The notes beneath the pieces are model-generated. The model saw only the letters and a program-made list of their open reading frames with translations. It made no database searches and was not told the DNA's origin. A stretch of 64,000 nt of DNA from Phellopilus nigrolimitatus. Lineage: Eukaryota; Basidiomycota; Agaricomycetes; Hymenochaetales; Hymenochaetaceae. The translations under genes and the position numbers were made by a program. Below, piece by piece: positions 10,240 through 21,256 of the stretch; the first letter of the stretch is position 1, and every line of letters begins with the position of its first letter. The stretch covers positions 1 to 64,000 of the forward strand of contig JAJOHG010000104.1 of the NCBI GenBank assembly GCA_021029095.1, written 5' to 3'.

Positions 10240-11990
10240 GCAACGTACGCAGCGGACGCGCCGCGGCGTTGACGATGATAACGCTGCTCATACGCGACGC
10301 CCCGCGTTCCTTCCCCGCTCGATCTCGTATTTGCCCGATACGCGTGCTGCCCTCAAAGCTGCTACGGCTGACACGAACCAATAATGTCCGCCCCTAGTAG
10401 CGGTGGACGCAGTCGACCCCGGGCATGGGCTGGAAAGGCGAGGGACCCTGGACATATCGACTTTTGCACGAGCCGCACCTCACCGATGAGTTCAATAGGC
10501 AGACGGCACCCGCGGCGCATCTGCTCGGCAGCGGAGGCGCTGCGGAACGCCAGGCGTACTTCGTGACGAACCAGCCGTGTCCCGACCCAAGCAGCGCGGG
10601 CAGGACAGACACGTCGCCGCGAGTCGGGCGCTGTACTTTCGCGGGCGCTTTTGACGGTGCGTCTCATAATTATTTGGATTTGGTTGCAACAGCTTTAATT
10701 TCTCGGACTATCGTTAGGCCATGCTGGGCACGACACGGTTGATTACACGCTCGTAACTCTGCCGCCGTCTGTGCGCGAAGTGCTGTTCTGCCTTCCACTC
10801 TCTCAACTATGCCGTCGGCCGCCGACGCGATCTCCGTCGTCCTCTCAGGATGCACCTAGCAGCTCGACGCGTCGCTGACCGCGAACCTCCTGTCCGTCTT
10901 TCCCGGCAGGCGAGGCGTCCATAAGAAACACGAGCGGCACCGAGATCGAGTGTATGATCGAGCGTATGGCCAGCGACCAGGGCAGCGCTTGGTGCAGCCG
11001 ACGCATCAGACGGGCCGGCGCACGACGGGCGTGTCTCGGCCAAGGCGAACTTCGCGCACCCCGGCGGAGTCGAAGCTGAGGCCGTCCTCCGGGCCCGCAT
11101 GCGCGGTGCAATCTCTGTGCCGCGGAGTGCGCACCCGGGGTCTCCTTGGATGCGTTTCCCGCCCGCCCCGCCCCTCTCAGCAGAAACGCGCCCCACGTCG
11201 CTCTCTGCAGCGTCCGGAGACTCTTCAAGCTCCCCGTCCCGCGATCTACACCATGCGCATCTTCGCGAGCGCCGCGGTGGGCTTCCGGATCTCTCCGTCC
11301 CGTGCGGACACCCTCCCAGACGTAGGACGCTGCAGTACGTGAGCACCGCGTCGGACGTGCCGCACATCGCTGCTGGAAGGCACGTTCGGCGAATCCTGGC
11401 GTCCGCAGGCGCGGCGACACTGCTGCAGCATGCGTTCGGCGGGCACAACGCCGGGCTGGTGCCGCGCAGGCTGACAGCCGACGTGCGAGCGCTGGCTGGC
11501 TGGATGACGACACCGTGGCCGTCGTGGTGCCCTTTGTAAATTCGGCGACCTGCATTTCGGACTTCCAGGTCGCTAGCAAGAAAGAAAGTCATGTTCCTTT
11601 GACGTATCTCGCGACGTCTCAACACCAAGTGGCTTGTCTTGCGGTCTTTTCCGATTACACCGCCCTTTCTTTGCAGGCGCATTGACGCTTGGCCTTTCGA
11701 ACGGCAACACTGACCACTGGTTGTCTCTCGTGGTCGCTTACTTTGGGGTCCAAGCACTTTACCATCTCACGTCTCTGCTGGTTGTTTCCCGCGCCTGCCG
11801 TAGAATGCAAACCGTCTATGTCTACTGGGCTCACGGCTTGCGTCTTGCGCGGCATTATCCTACGAGTAATTTACCGGTCTACGGAGGTGCCGGCAAGTGT
11901 GGCTGAAAACGCATGGCCGCTCGCTAAGAACCTTACTTTCAGTCAAATTGGCCACCCTTCACATCCACAATGGTGGCTTCTCCATTGTGC
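10240..11990 (+). repeat. GC-rich unidentified repeat unit, copy B
   Basis: Second copy of the GC-rich unit, upstream of and in the same direction as F-box B. Plus-strand conceptual peptides match copies A and C (P-W-T-Y-R-L-L-H-E-P-H-L at about 10445, then the intron-like segment 10650-10720, then L-D-A-S-L-T-A-N near 10860). Frames are broken by indels relative to the other copies. No function is assigned. Confidence 0.5.
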
Positions 11991-12101
11991 CCTCGCGCAG
12001 CTTTGACGATCTCGTTTGTCTATTTTGAGTAAAATGAATGGCGGGGCGCGCCGGCAATAGCGAAAGCAACATTTCTTGACAGTTGTGGTCGTTTGTTTTG
12101 C

Positions 12102-12112
12102 GATATATAAAT
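12102..12112 (+). promoter_or_regulatory. TATA box of F-box copy B
   Basis: GATATATAAAT lies 130 bp before the ATG at 12237, followed by a CT-rich stretch as in the other two copies. Confidence 0.5.
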
Positions 12113-12236
12113 CCCCCCTTTGCCCCTCCAAGGTCTTCATCTCTCCATCCACCACACGGACAACACCTCCACTGCCGCTCGTCTCACGTCTCTTCTAGCG
12201 TCCGTAAAACCGACCTTCTGCTATTCTCTAACGGTC

Positions 12237-13633
12237 ATGACTGGTAAGTCTCCCCTCTACGTGGTCTCGATCGCTTGAGCAACCGCTTACCCCGCACGTA
12301 CGCAATGGTAGACAACAGGATCATGCAAAGGAAGCCTTCTGTTTTCGAGCGCGTACCGCCGGAAATTATCAAAAAAATATTTCTCGCGTGCCTCTTTTCT
12401 AGGCCGCACATCACCCCTGCGAAACGTCAGGCGCCATTGAATGTGTCGGAGACCTGTCGCTATTGGCGCAATATCGCGCTCTCTACAACCCAACTATGGG
12501 CTCATCTGGACTTTCATTCGGAGGAAGACCCAATCCAATACATTCACTTGCAGTATCTCCTAACTACCATGCACACCTGGTTCGCCAGGTCGAACAACGC
12601 CCCTTTGTCGTCCAACATGCACATCTCGATCCGAGATGATAGCAATAGAGCCCTATGCAGCACTGCCGAGCAGGTCGTCTCATCTTTATTTCGTCAGCAG
12701 AATAGATGGAAAGCTATCAAGCTATACTGTACTGGTTGGGAATTCTCGGAGGATTTCTATCTGGCAGCCACGTCCATGCCTCTGATAGAGTCTTTGCAGC
12801 TGCACTGCCCGCTCCGCGGAAAGTACTATCATCCTCGTTTCGAAGGAGTTTTAGATCTCACCTCTTCCCCCCGCCTGAAGATGCTGAACTGTGAAGGATC
12901 GTTTGTGCTCAACCAGAGCAGCGCGTCTCTGATGGCGCTGACGCACTGCGTGTTCACCTATAAGACTCCGTTCCTCTTCATGGACCTCTGCTTGAATCTG
13001 CTCCAGGTAGCGCCCAACCTGCAAGTGTTCATCGCGACCTTCCTCGATACGAATTTCGAGCCCCCAGTCCCCCCATGTCCGATGCTTGTCCTTCCGCGTC
13101 TGCGCAAGCTGTGGCTTGCGAAAGGGGTAAGCCCGAGTATGCTCATCGAGAGGCTGACACTCCCTGGCCTCGTCGATTTGAGAATGCAATGCGTGCACGA
13201 CGGAGCCGACGAGGTGCTGGTCGATTTCATGCAACGTTCGCAGCCTCCTCTACGACGCCTCGAAATATCAGGGGAGTGTTTTGAAGACGGCGTGCTGCTC
13301 GATGTTCTGCACATGCTTCCTGCGCTGCGATCCCTGCATATTGGAAGGGCGATCCTCTCTTATCACTTCCTGATACGCATGACCGTAGGGAACGCTTGGG
13401 GCGCGCCGTGCCGGGCGCTAGAGGAGATTATGTTTCACGAAGTTCGGGGGTGGAAGAAACTTGAGACGATGATCGGCGATATGCTCGTCTCGCGCTGGCG
13501 TGCCCCGGGAGGACTGAAGCGGGTAGGGTTTTCTTTCGTCGAGTGCGACTTGGAACAGATATGGAGGACGGAGGCGGTGCGACGTTGCATGAGGGAAGGA
13601 CTGCTGGTGTGCGTGAAGCGAGCGAACGAGTAG
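12237..13633 (+). CDS. F-box protein, copy B (442 aa)
   Basis: Same family as copies A and C. A 7-nt first exon (ATGACTG, 12237-12243) is spliced to 12312, giving an M-T-D-N start. The F-box-like motif R-V-P-P-E-I-I-K-K-I-F and E-T-C-R-Y-W-R-N-I-A follow, then the leucine-rich C-terminal region (L-E-I-S, L-H-M-L-P-A-L-R-S-L-H-I). The frame is intact to TAG 13631-13633. Its protein is more diverged from A and C than those are from each other, although its upstream DNA is closest to copy C. That suggests the module's parts have separate histories or gene conversion. A predicted SCF adaptor; target unknown. Confidence 0.8.
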
Positions 13634-13744
13634 ATGCGAGCTGGTTTGATACGCGTTCTGCGAAATAAATGTCGTCCCGGACTCTGGAAGCAGAAACACT
13701 GTATGATAACAATTGTTTTGAAGACTTAGATCACACACTATGCA

Positions 13745-13905
13745 AACCTCTATTTTTGTCTTTGATTGCTGCTATTGATGTGTTACAGCAGTCGTCAAGA
13801 CTGGCTTTATTACAGAAGTAGAATAAAAGGGAGAGAAATAGGCGCCGCGCGAGCGCGGCGCAGACTCCACCAGATCCTTACAAATACGTATCCTTCGGCA
13901 CACCT
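13745..13905. repeat. Innermost inverted-repeat segment (left)
   Basis: Inverted match to 16795-17005, including the phrase around TTACAGCAGTCGTCAAGACTGG and a perfect 20-bp palindrome, GCGCCGCGCGAGCGCGGCGC, near 13841-13862. It ends exactly where the truncated carboxypeptidase copy begins. Confidence 0.7.
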
Positions 13906-14693
13906 GAATTCGACCTGGCAAGAGACGAATGATGACGTGTACAACAACTTCGCCCAGACTGGAGACTGGATGTTGAACTCTGCACCTGACCTCGAGGCTG
14001 TCATCAATGCCGGAGTAAGCTTTCTCAGCCTTTCCTTCTCACACTGTTTTTCTGACTGGTGTTTTATTCAAGGTCCGTACGGTTATCTACGACGGAGACG
14101 AAGATTACATCTTGAACTTCAAAGGCGTCGAAGCGATGGTGAGCCGATACAATAAATTGTGCCGTTTTTGCGCTCCTAGCTTGTACAACGTCGTTCCTAT
14201 AGGTCGACAACGTCGCCCTTCCATCAGCAAAACGTAAATTTACTTAAAATGTCTTATTTGACTTGTGCAAGGGCGTTGCAAGTCGGTTAAACCGCGTAAG
14301 TATGCAAGGAGCTAATGCATGTCTCGTTTTATGAGTGCTTAGCCTGCTTACCGCCGCTTAGCGCCCGTAATTCAAGTTCGTAAGACATAAGGTAGGGTAT
14401 GTAAGCACTCTAATGTGTATCTATTCGGCTAAGCTGAAAATAGTTTTGCTGATGTCTTCCATGCGCGCTTGTAGGAGGGCCAGACGCAGTTCAGCTCGCT
14501 CTACCAGCAGCAGTCCTTCGCGAATTACACCGTCGCGGGGCTCATGAAGAACGTGAGCACGTTCTCGTACATCCGCATGTTTGGCGCAGGGAACGAGGTG
14601 CCTGCGTACAACAACTCGGGGCTGGCGACAGGGCAGGCTGCTTTACAATTCTCCGAGCAGGCAATGAAAGGCGAGCCGCTGAGTTGCACCTGA
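13906..14693 (+). pseudogene. Serine carboxypeptidase fragment (copy 4), active-site His replaced
   Basis: Only the last third of the gene is present: the exon starting at S-T-W-Q-E-T-N-D-D-V, then the Asp exon (Y-D-G-D-E-D-Y instead of Y-D-G-D-A-D-Y), then the C-terminal exon. The motif G-A-G-H-E-V-P reads G-A-G-N-E-V-P, because codon 14592-14594 is AAC, so the catalytic His is lost. The A-G-Q-P-A-G-L segment has a 9-nt deletion. About 265 bp of unrelated sequence (about 14206-14475) separates the intron-exon border from the last exon. The 5' truncation coincides with the inverted-repeat border. Confidence 0.85.
14206..14475. other. Insertion inside carboxypeptidase copy 4
   Basis: Sequence absent from the other three copies, placed within the first codons of the last exon. 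It holds a 12-bp inverted pair, CATCAGCAAAAC (about 14230) and GTTTTGCTGATG (about 14445). It could be a small non-autonomous element, but I cannot define ends or a target duplication. Confidence 0.35.
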
Positions 14694-15378
14694 GTACGAA
14701 TTCCCGGATGCGAGGACACGCATAGCAGATGTTACGTGTTGCGTGCTACGAGTGCACATCATTCGAGCTGTTTTAAGAAAAGTTTTCGAGCGTGATGAAT
14801 ACTAAGAGGCATAGCGAGATTGTCCGTGATCGCCCTCCAGCGACGATCACAAACAAACTCAAAATGCTTATTATTTTCTTTCCTCACCCGAGTCGCAAGC
14901 GACGAAAAATGAAATGTGAGATGAAAATGAGAAACGCGCGCACACCGCGCCTTGCGCGTGTCGAGGAGGCTCTGAGGCAATCTTGCAGCGCAATTTTTAG
15001 ATGATGATTTGCTATTAGCAGGTGTGTCGGCGATCGCGAACCACCGTGCCGGTCGCCATAGTACCATTGGTAGTGTGGCTGGTCTTCGCGGGTCTGCAGT
15101 CCAGCTCAGGCTCTTTCTCGTCTCGCTAATATCATCTGGATAATGTTTGGTATCCAGTATCTTCATCAAATATCTTCATCAAGTGGTTCATGATGAATGC
15201 GGACTCTGACAACGGAGTCCTTGTAAGTTGTGGCTCATTACAACAAGATTCGTCTGCACGAGGCCTCGCTGTGCGTCGCACCTCGAGGCGGCCGAACCCG
15301 GAAGTCCGATCGCAAGTTTCAGGCACCGGCGTTTCTTCTGCACGCGGGAGTATAGAAGCACAGTCTGAATTTTTGAGT

Positions 15379-15387
15379 GTATATAAA
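15379..15387 (+). promoter_or_regulatory. TATA box of the CBM19-type gene
   Basis: GTATATAAAGG, about 190 bp upstream of the ATG at 15571, followed by a CT-rich leader as is usual for strongly expressed basidiomycete genes. Confidence 0.55.
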
Positions 15388-15570
15388 GGACGCTCGCTTG
15401 TGCCAGCCCACTCCATCTCTCTCTCTTCGCCCCCATTCACGGCCCACGAGCAGTGCTCGTCCTTTTCCATCCATTCCTTTTGTACTTTCCTTTCGCACGC
15501 GCCGTTCCTTTTCCACCACGATCCTTTCTATTTCTATTCCGAGAACATCAAATCAGCACACACGCCGAAA

Positions 15571-16761
15571 ATGCTCGCCGTCCAGACACTGCTCGCCTTT
15601 CTCGCGGTCGCTTCGACGGCCCGCGGGGCCCCGCTCGTGAAGCGCATTGCGCAGGTCATCGCAGACTCGACCGCCAAGTGGGAGCAAGCCTGCGTGAGCT
15701 GTTCATTCCTTATCAAAATAAATTTAAGAAAGCCACTTCCTGTGCTGACTCATGTCCCCGCGGTGCTAGCTCTCAGCGGGCGGCGCCCTGCAGTGCAACC
15801 CGCTCTCCGTCGCCGCCTTCAGCACGCTCCTCGCCGCCGCTGGGCCGTGCGACCAGCAGAACGCCGCGGACAACATGATCGACCTCGCGCACCAGCTCAG
15901 CTCCGACGCGAGCATGGTCGCGTTCACGCAGCTCTTCGCGCAGCAGCCGCGCAACTCGCCCACGTCGCTCGCCGTGCCGTACTGCCAGCAGGCGCCGCGC
16001 AACGCGGAGCTCGCCGGCCTGTTCCAGTGCCAGTTCCAGGGCGTCAACAACGCCGAGTTCGTCGGGAACGTCCCCGTCGGCGGCGCAGGCACGATCCCGT
16101 TCGGCATGAGCGCCCCGCTGAGCCCCGCAGGCAGCTGCCCCGCGAACCCCGCGGGCGGCATCTCGGACGGCACGCAGCTCACGGACATCACGTCCAACCC
16201 AGGCGTCGGGTGAGTTTCGGCTGTTTTTTGATTTTGGGAACTTCGATCCTAAATAAACAACCAACCAGGTCGGCCGGATCTGGGAGCGCAGACTCGAGCT
16301 CCGATAGCCAGCCGCAGTCTACCGATGCACCCTCCTCAACCGCATCCGACTCCTCGCCGACCACCCCCTCGGACACTTCAGCTCCCGCCCCCTCCCCCAC
16401 ATCCGACAGCGCCGCCTCCCCCTCTCCCACTTCCGACGCCCCCACCGCGTCCTCCAGCTCCTCGAGCTCATTCGCGCTCCAAAACGGACAGGCCGCACAG
16501 GCGCTCAACGCGCAGTTCGCCGGCCTCTCCGCCAGCTCCTCCTGCAGCGCGGGCGCGGTCGCGTGCGTCGGCGGCGCGTTCGCGCAGTGCGTCGGCGGCG
16601 CATACGTGACGTCGCCGTGCAACACCGCCGCGGGGCTCACGTGCGCGGCGCTGCCGCTCGTGAACTGGCCCGGCACGAGCGTGACGTGCACGACGCCCGC
16701 GGACGCGACTGCCCGCATTGCGGCGACCGGCGCGACTGGCGGGCTGACGGGGAGCGATTGA
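15571..16761 (+). CDS. Secreted protein with C-terminal CBM19-like (chitin-binding type) domain, 351 aa
   Basis: Three exons (15571-15693, 15770-16209, 16269-16761) join in frame. Residues 1-19 form a signal peptide (M-L-A-V-Q-T-L-L-A-F-L-A-V) with a K-R processing site shortly after. The middle domain (about 42-187) is cysteine-containing and of unknown fold. A Ser/Thr/Pro-rich linker (about 190-250) leads to a C-terminal domain with C-S-A-G-A-V-A-C-V-G-G-A-F-A-Q-C and L-P-L-V-N-W-P-G-T-S-V-T-C, the pattern of basidiomycete CBM19-like modules. The protein is probably extracellular or wall-bound. It sits alone in the spacer of the inverted F-box duplication. The enzymatic role of the N-terminal domain is not recognised. 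Confidence 0.75.
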   Translation: MLAVQTLLAFLAVASTARGAPLVKRIAQVIADSTAKWEQACVSCSFLIKINLRKPLPVLTHVPAVLALSGRRPAVQPALRRRLQHAPRRRWAVRPAERRGQHDRPRAPAQLRREHGRVHAALRAAAAQLAHVARRAVLPAGAAQRGARRPVPVPVPGRQQRRVRRERPRRRRRHDPVRHERPAEPRRQLPREPRGRHLGRHAAHGHHVQPRRRVSFGCFLILGTSILNKQPTRSAGSGSADSSSDSQPQSTDAPSSTASDSSPTTPSDTSAPAPSPTSDSAASPSPTSDAPTASSSSSSSFALQNGQAAQALNAQFAGLSASSSCSAGAVACVGGAFAQCVGGAYVTSPCNTAAGLTCAALPLVNWPGTSVTCTTPADATARIAATGATGGLTGSD

Positions 16762-16765
16762 TCAA

Positions 16766-16790
16766 TGCGTGCGTGCGTGCGTGCGTGCAC
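16766..16790. repeat. (TGCG)n microsatellite
   Basis: Six consecutive TGCG/GCGT units immediately after the stop codon of the CBM19-type gene. Confidence 0.8.
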
Positions 16791-17372
16791 GTGAGGTGTG
16801 TCGAAGGATACGTATTTGTAAGGATCTGGTGGCACTGGCTGCGTCTGCGCCGCGCGAGCGCGGCGCCTATTTTTCTCTTTGGTTTATTTTTTTAATTCTA
16901 ATTTTGTTGTATGGGTATCCGAGATCGTCCTTGTAATAAAGCCAGTCTTGACGACTGCTGTAACACATCACTAGCAGCAATGAAAGACGAAAAATAGAAG
17001 TCTAGAAAGCTGTCTCTTTGCACAACATGTCGCGAGCCCGAGGCTGGATTGATTAAAATTAGCTCGATATGAGGGTCTGTCCTGGACACAAAATTTCAAA
17101 GATGTGGCTGGTTCATCTGATGTAAGTTTCTAATTTTAGTCAAAACTTGAGAAGAATGCTTGTTTCTCGTCTAGTTTGATAGTTGTATGCAGTTATGCGT
17201 AGCATATAATAAATTGTCATATTTTACACTCTGTATCCCCAAGATCATTACTTGTTGAACGAAACAGAAAAGAAAGAAGGGGGGGAATAACACGCAGCGG
17301 AAGCTGCAACAAAGCCAGCCTTCAATCGGACTCAATTCGCAGAGTGTAATCATATCGTAGCAAGCGTAAAAG

Positions 17373-18783
17373 CTACTCGTCCGTTAGCTGCACGCGCAGC
17401 TGCAATCCTTCCTCCACGCAACGTCGCACCGGCTGCATCTCCATTATTTCCTCCATGTCGCATTCGACGAGAAGAAAGCTTGCTTCTTCGAGTCTTCTCG
17501 GGGCGTGCCAGCGCGACACGAGCATGTCAGCGACCAGCCCTCGTCGCCTTCCCACCCGCCAATATCGCAGAACACGATGCTCTGCAACGTCGGGCACGGC
17601 ACTCCCCAAGGGCCCCCTAAGGTCATCCCTATCAGAAAATAGTAAGAGAGGACCGCCGTCTCAATAGTCAGGGATCGCAGTGCCAGAAGCGGGTGCAGAA
17701 CATCGAGCAGCTCGTCTTCTTCAGGGCACCCCTCAATTATTATGAGGCTTTCTAAACGAGGCTGCGAACGTCGCATAAAATCGACAAGGATTCCTCCGGC
17801 TTGGTCGTGAATGGAATTGATTTCCAGATCGACGAGACCAGGAAGTGTCAGCTTCTGGATGAGAAGAGACGGCGCTACCGACTCCATGAGCGATAGAGTG
17901 CGCAACCTAGGGAGCATGAGCATCGGACCTGGGGGAACAGGCGGAAAATACTCTGTCTCGCCGAAGTGCGTGGAGAACGATTCTAGGTTTGGTGCTAGCT
18001 GGAGCAGATTTAGGCAGACGTCCATGAAGAGAAACTCGGTAATCGGGGGCCTGAAGGTAAACGCGCATTCTGTCAATGCCATCAGAGACGGGCCGCTCGG
18101 GTTAAGTAAAACCGATCCTCTATAGTGAAGTGTTTTCAACCGCAGAGAAGAGGTAAGATCCAAGATTCCGTCAAAATGAGGCGGAGGGTAATAATACTCT
18201 GTTTGGGGCGAGAAACGCAACTGCAGAGACTCTATCAGAGGCATTGACGTGGCCTCCAGATATAAGCTCTTTACGAGATCCAAGCCCATGCATATCAGCT
18301 TAATAACCTTCCAGCGGTTCTGCTGACGAAATAAAGATGAGACGACCTTCTCGGCAGAGCTGCGCAGGGCTTTATCGCCAATGGATGGGATAGAGATGTG
18401 CATGTTGAACGACAAAGGCGCTTTGTTCGATCTGAGGAACCAGGTGTCCATGGTAGTTAGGATATACCGAAGATGATCGTGTTGGAACCGGGATCTCCGC
18501 GAATGAAAGTCGAGATGAGCCCATAGCAAGCTTGAAGAGAGCGCAACGTCGCGCCAATAGCGACAGGTCTGCGACACATTCAATGGCGCCTGGCGTATCG
18601 AAAGGGTATGGATTGGCCTAGAAAAGTGGCACTCAAGAAATATTTCCAGAAGGATTTCTGGAGGTACGCGCTGGAGAAGAGGGAGCCCTCTTTCCATGAT
18701 GCTGTTGTCTATTACTGCGTACGTACGGCGTGAGGAGTTGCTCGCGCGATCGAGACCATGTAGGGGAGAGACTTACCAGCCAT
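17373..18783 (-). pseudogene. F-box protein, copy C, frameshifted near the C-terminus
   Basis: The 7-nt first exon (18783-18777) is spliced to 18708, giving M-A-D-N-S. The F-box motif R-V-P-P-E-I-L-L-E-I-F and Q-T-C-R-Y-W-R-D-V-A are followed by the leucine-rich part. The frame runs to about 17540. There the G-W-E-G-D-E-G stretch has lost one base relative to copies A and B. The expected C-terminus (A-D-M-L-V-S-R-W-H-A-P) continues in another frame to a stop at 17373, while the original frame stops at 17444. The lesion alters about the last 50 residues. It could be a real lesion or an assembly error. The region is otherwise well conserved with copy A. Confidence 0.75.
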
Positions 18784-18907
18784 GATCCTTGAAGCCAGAG
18801 AACAGCAGAAGGTCGGTTTTACTGACGCTAAAAGAGATGCGAGACGAGCGGCTGTGGAGGTGCTGTCCGTGTGGTAAATGGCGAGATGAAGACCTTGGAG
18901 GGGCAAA

Positions 18908-18926
18908 GGGGGGTTTATATATCGCA
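18908..18926 (-). promoter_or_regulatory. TATA box of F-box copy C
   Basis: Minus-strand GCGATATATAAACC, about 130 bp before the micro-exon ATG, as in copies A and B. Confidence 0.5.
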
Positions 18927-19019
18927 AAACAAACGACCACAAACAACTGTCAAGAAATGTAGCTTTCGCTATTGCCGGCGCGTCCCGCCATTCATTTTCT
19001 TAAAATAGATGAGCGAGAT

Positions 19020-20490
19020 CATCAAAGCTGCGTGAGGGCACAATGGAGCAGCCACAATTGTGATTGTGAAGGGTGGCCAATTTGACGGAGAGTAACGTGC
19101 TTAGCGAACGGCCATGCTTTTTCAGCCACACTTACCGACACCGCCGTAGGCCAGTGAACCGCTCCTAGGATAATGCCACACAAGACGCAAGCCATGAACT
19201 TAATGGACGCGGCTTCACATTTTATGACAGGCACGGCGAACAGCTAGCGCAGGGTGAAGAGCTCGGACGCAGTCCTTGTTTTCAAAGCAAGCGATCACGA
19301 GAGACAAACAACGGTCAATGTTGCCGTTCGAGAAGGCCGTCTAGTCAGCCTGCGCGTCACCAGCCCGGCGGCAAAACCACCGAACGCGTGCCACAGCAGC
19401 GCCGCGGGCGGTCATCGGGACGGCCCGTCCGCGAGGCCGTCGTGGCACATGATCCGGAAGCGTCTTGGCGACGCGCCCGCGAAGGACGCAGCAAACGTGC
19501 CCGCCAGCGGAGCGGCGCTTGCGTGCGGCGGCAGGGAAAATGTCCCGCGCGGGGCGGAGAGATCCGGAAGCCCACCGCGGCGACCGCGAACACGCGCAGG
19601 TCGCGGGGAGCCCGAGCGCGACAGCGCGCGACGTGGTTTGTGCTTTTGTTGAGCAGGGCGGGCGGGAAACGCGTTCGAGGAGGACCTGTGTGCGCGCCCC
19701 GCGACACAGCGATGCGGGGCTGGAGGACGGCATCGGTCTCAGCCCCGCCGTGGTACGCCCGGCGCATGCGGTCCGCCTTGGCCGAAACGCGCCCGTCGTG
19801 TACCGGCCCGTCGGACGCGTCGGCTGCCCCAAGCGCTGTCCTGGTCGCTGACCATACGCTCGATCTCGGCGCCGCTCGTGTTTCTAATGGAAGCCTCGCC
19901 TGCTGGGAAAGATGGACAGGAGGTTCGCGGTCAGCGACGCATCGAGCTGCGAGATGCGTCCTGAGAGGACGGCGGAGATCGCGTCGGCGGGCGGGGCCGG
20001 CGTAGTTGAGAGAGTGGAAGACAGAACAGCGCTTCTCGCACAGACGGCGGCAGAGTTACGAGCGTGTAATCGACCGTGTCGTGCCCAGCATGGCCTAACG
20101 ATAGTCCGAGAAGTTAAGGCTGCTGCAGCCAAATCCAAATAATCATGAGACACACTGTCGAAAGCGCCCGCGAAAGTACAGCGCACGACTCGCGACGACG
20201 TGTCTGTCCTGCCCGCGCTGCTTGGGTCGGGACACGGTTGGTTCGTCACGAAGTACGCCTGGCGTTCCGCAGCGCCTCCGCTGCCGAGCAGATGCGCCGC
20301 GGGTACCGTCTGCCTGTCGAACTGGTGCGGCTCGTGCAGGAACCGGTACGCCCACGGGCCCTGCTCATTATTGTCTCGCATTAATCTGAGCAGGACGATC
20401 GAGGAAACACCGGATCGAGTGGGGAAGGAACGCGGGGCGTCGCGTATGAGCAGCGTTATCATCGTCAACGCCGCTACGCGTCCGCTGCGT
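19020..20490 (-). repeat. GC-rich unidentified repeat unit, copy C
   Basis: Third copy of the unit upstream of F-box C. The minus strand has an open stretch from about 20519 with L-I-R-D-A-P-R-S-F-P, Y-R-F-L-H-E-P-H and D-A-S-L-T-A-N-L-L. Relative to copy A there are several hundred bp of internal differences and indels. No gene is assigned. Confidence 0.5.
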
Positions 20491-20692
20491 ACAGAAACGG
20501 AAAGCCACCTCTCTACCAACGACTTCTACATACGACTGGTCATCGGCGGGCTTATACGGTATGAGGACTCAAATTAAAGGATTTCGTAGTAATGAATCAG
20601 CGTGTTTGGCCAATATACTCTATGTGTTTTGTATGCATACAGATGAACTAGGTATGTGCACTGTAAGGAGTACACGTGCAGTTGAATATGGA

Positions 20693-21256
20693 TTACTCTA
20701 GGATTCTAACCACTCTCTCCCCGGTCTGCTCCTCGACCGGCCCCAGTTCCATCACCGACCGAAGCGTGACAACTTCTCCTGGAGATGCACTTTGTGTGCG
20801 CTTCAGCACATTTCTTGCAACTTGCCGGGCACCCGTAACATATGGAAGGTCCAGTCTGACAAAGCAAATCGCCCTCTCCAGGAAGTCTACCAAGAACGTT
20901 TCGAGTAGTTCGTCCGGAACCTTTATGTAATCCATGACATATATCACCAGGCTTAATAGGGCATAATAGTTCAATGGCCCTGCATTGAGCTTGACAGCGT
21001 TGTGGGGTACGAAATTGCCATCAAGGTTAGATAAGAAATCGTCACTTAGTACTTCGCTCAATGCTTGGGTGCTGGAAGTCGCTCTCAACCAACTGTTTAA
21101 GGACCAAATATTTGCAGACAGGAGAAAGTCAACTTTGCCTTCCTGCACATCCGGTCTTGTGAGCAGGATCCCCATCTTTCTCGCGGTGTGACCTTTCTCT
21201 GTAAAAAGAACATAGAGCGACATAGGTTCGATATTTGAGACATTAATTAGCGACAT
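20693..21256 (-). CDS. Unknown protein, 187 aa
   Basis: Single coding exon starting at ATG 21256. A 5'-UTR intron is likely (GTGAGT near 21336 to GCAG near 21267), and a minus-strand TATATAAA box lies at about 21405-21413. The composition looks coding and soluble, with a hydrophobic helix-like stretch Y-Y-A-L-L-S-L-V-I-Y-V-M-D-Y-I around residues 100-115. I do not recognise a domain. It has promoter and splicing signals, so it is more likely a real lineage-restricted gene than a chance frame. Confidence 0.6.
   Translation of the reverse strand: MSLINVSNIEPMSLYVLFTEKGHTARKMGILLTRPDVQEGKVDFLLSANIWSLNSWLRATSSTQALSEVLSDDFLSNLDGNFVPHNAVKLNAGPLNYYALLSLVIYVMDYIKVPDELLETFLVDFLERAICFVRLDLPYVTGARQVARNVLKRTQSASPGEVVTLRSVMELGPVEEQTGERVVRILE

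Larger units (their letters stand above)
10240..13905. repeat. Left arm of a ~3.7-kb inverted duplication
   Basis: The order GC-rich repeat B, promoter, F-box B (+), 3' flank is mirrored at 16795-20490 as 3' flank, F-box C (-), promoter, GC-rich repeat C. Clear block matches are 10240-10330 with 20430-20490, 12040-12140 with 18880-18990 and 13745-13905 with 16795-17005. The spacer between the arms is about 2.9 kb. Confidence 0.7.
16795..20490. repeat. Right arm of the ~3.7-kb inverted duplication
   Basis: Mirror of 10240-13905: 3' flank with the 20-bp GC palindrome near 16849, then F-box C on the minus strand, its TATA region, and GC-rich unit C. Confidence 0.7.

Noticed and set aside
15190..16761. 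A 523-codon continuous frame covering the CBM19-type gene
   Set aside because: It reads the 5' UTR and intron 1 and uses a wrong frame in the second exon (Arg-rich); the three-exon model starting at 15571 gives a signal peptide and conserved cysteines.
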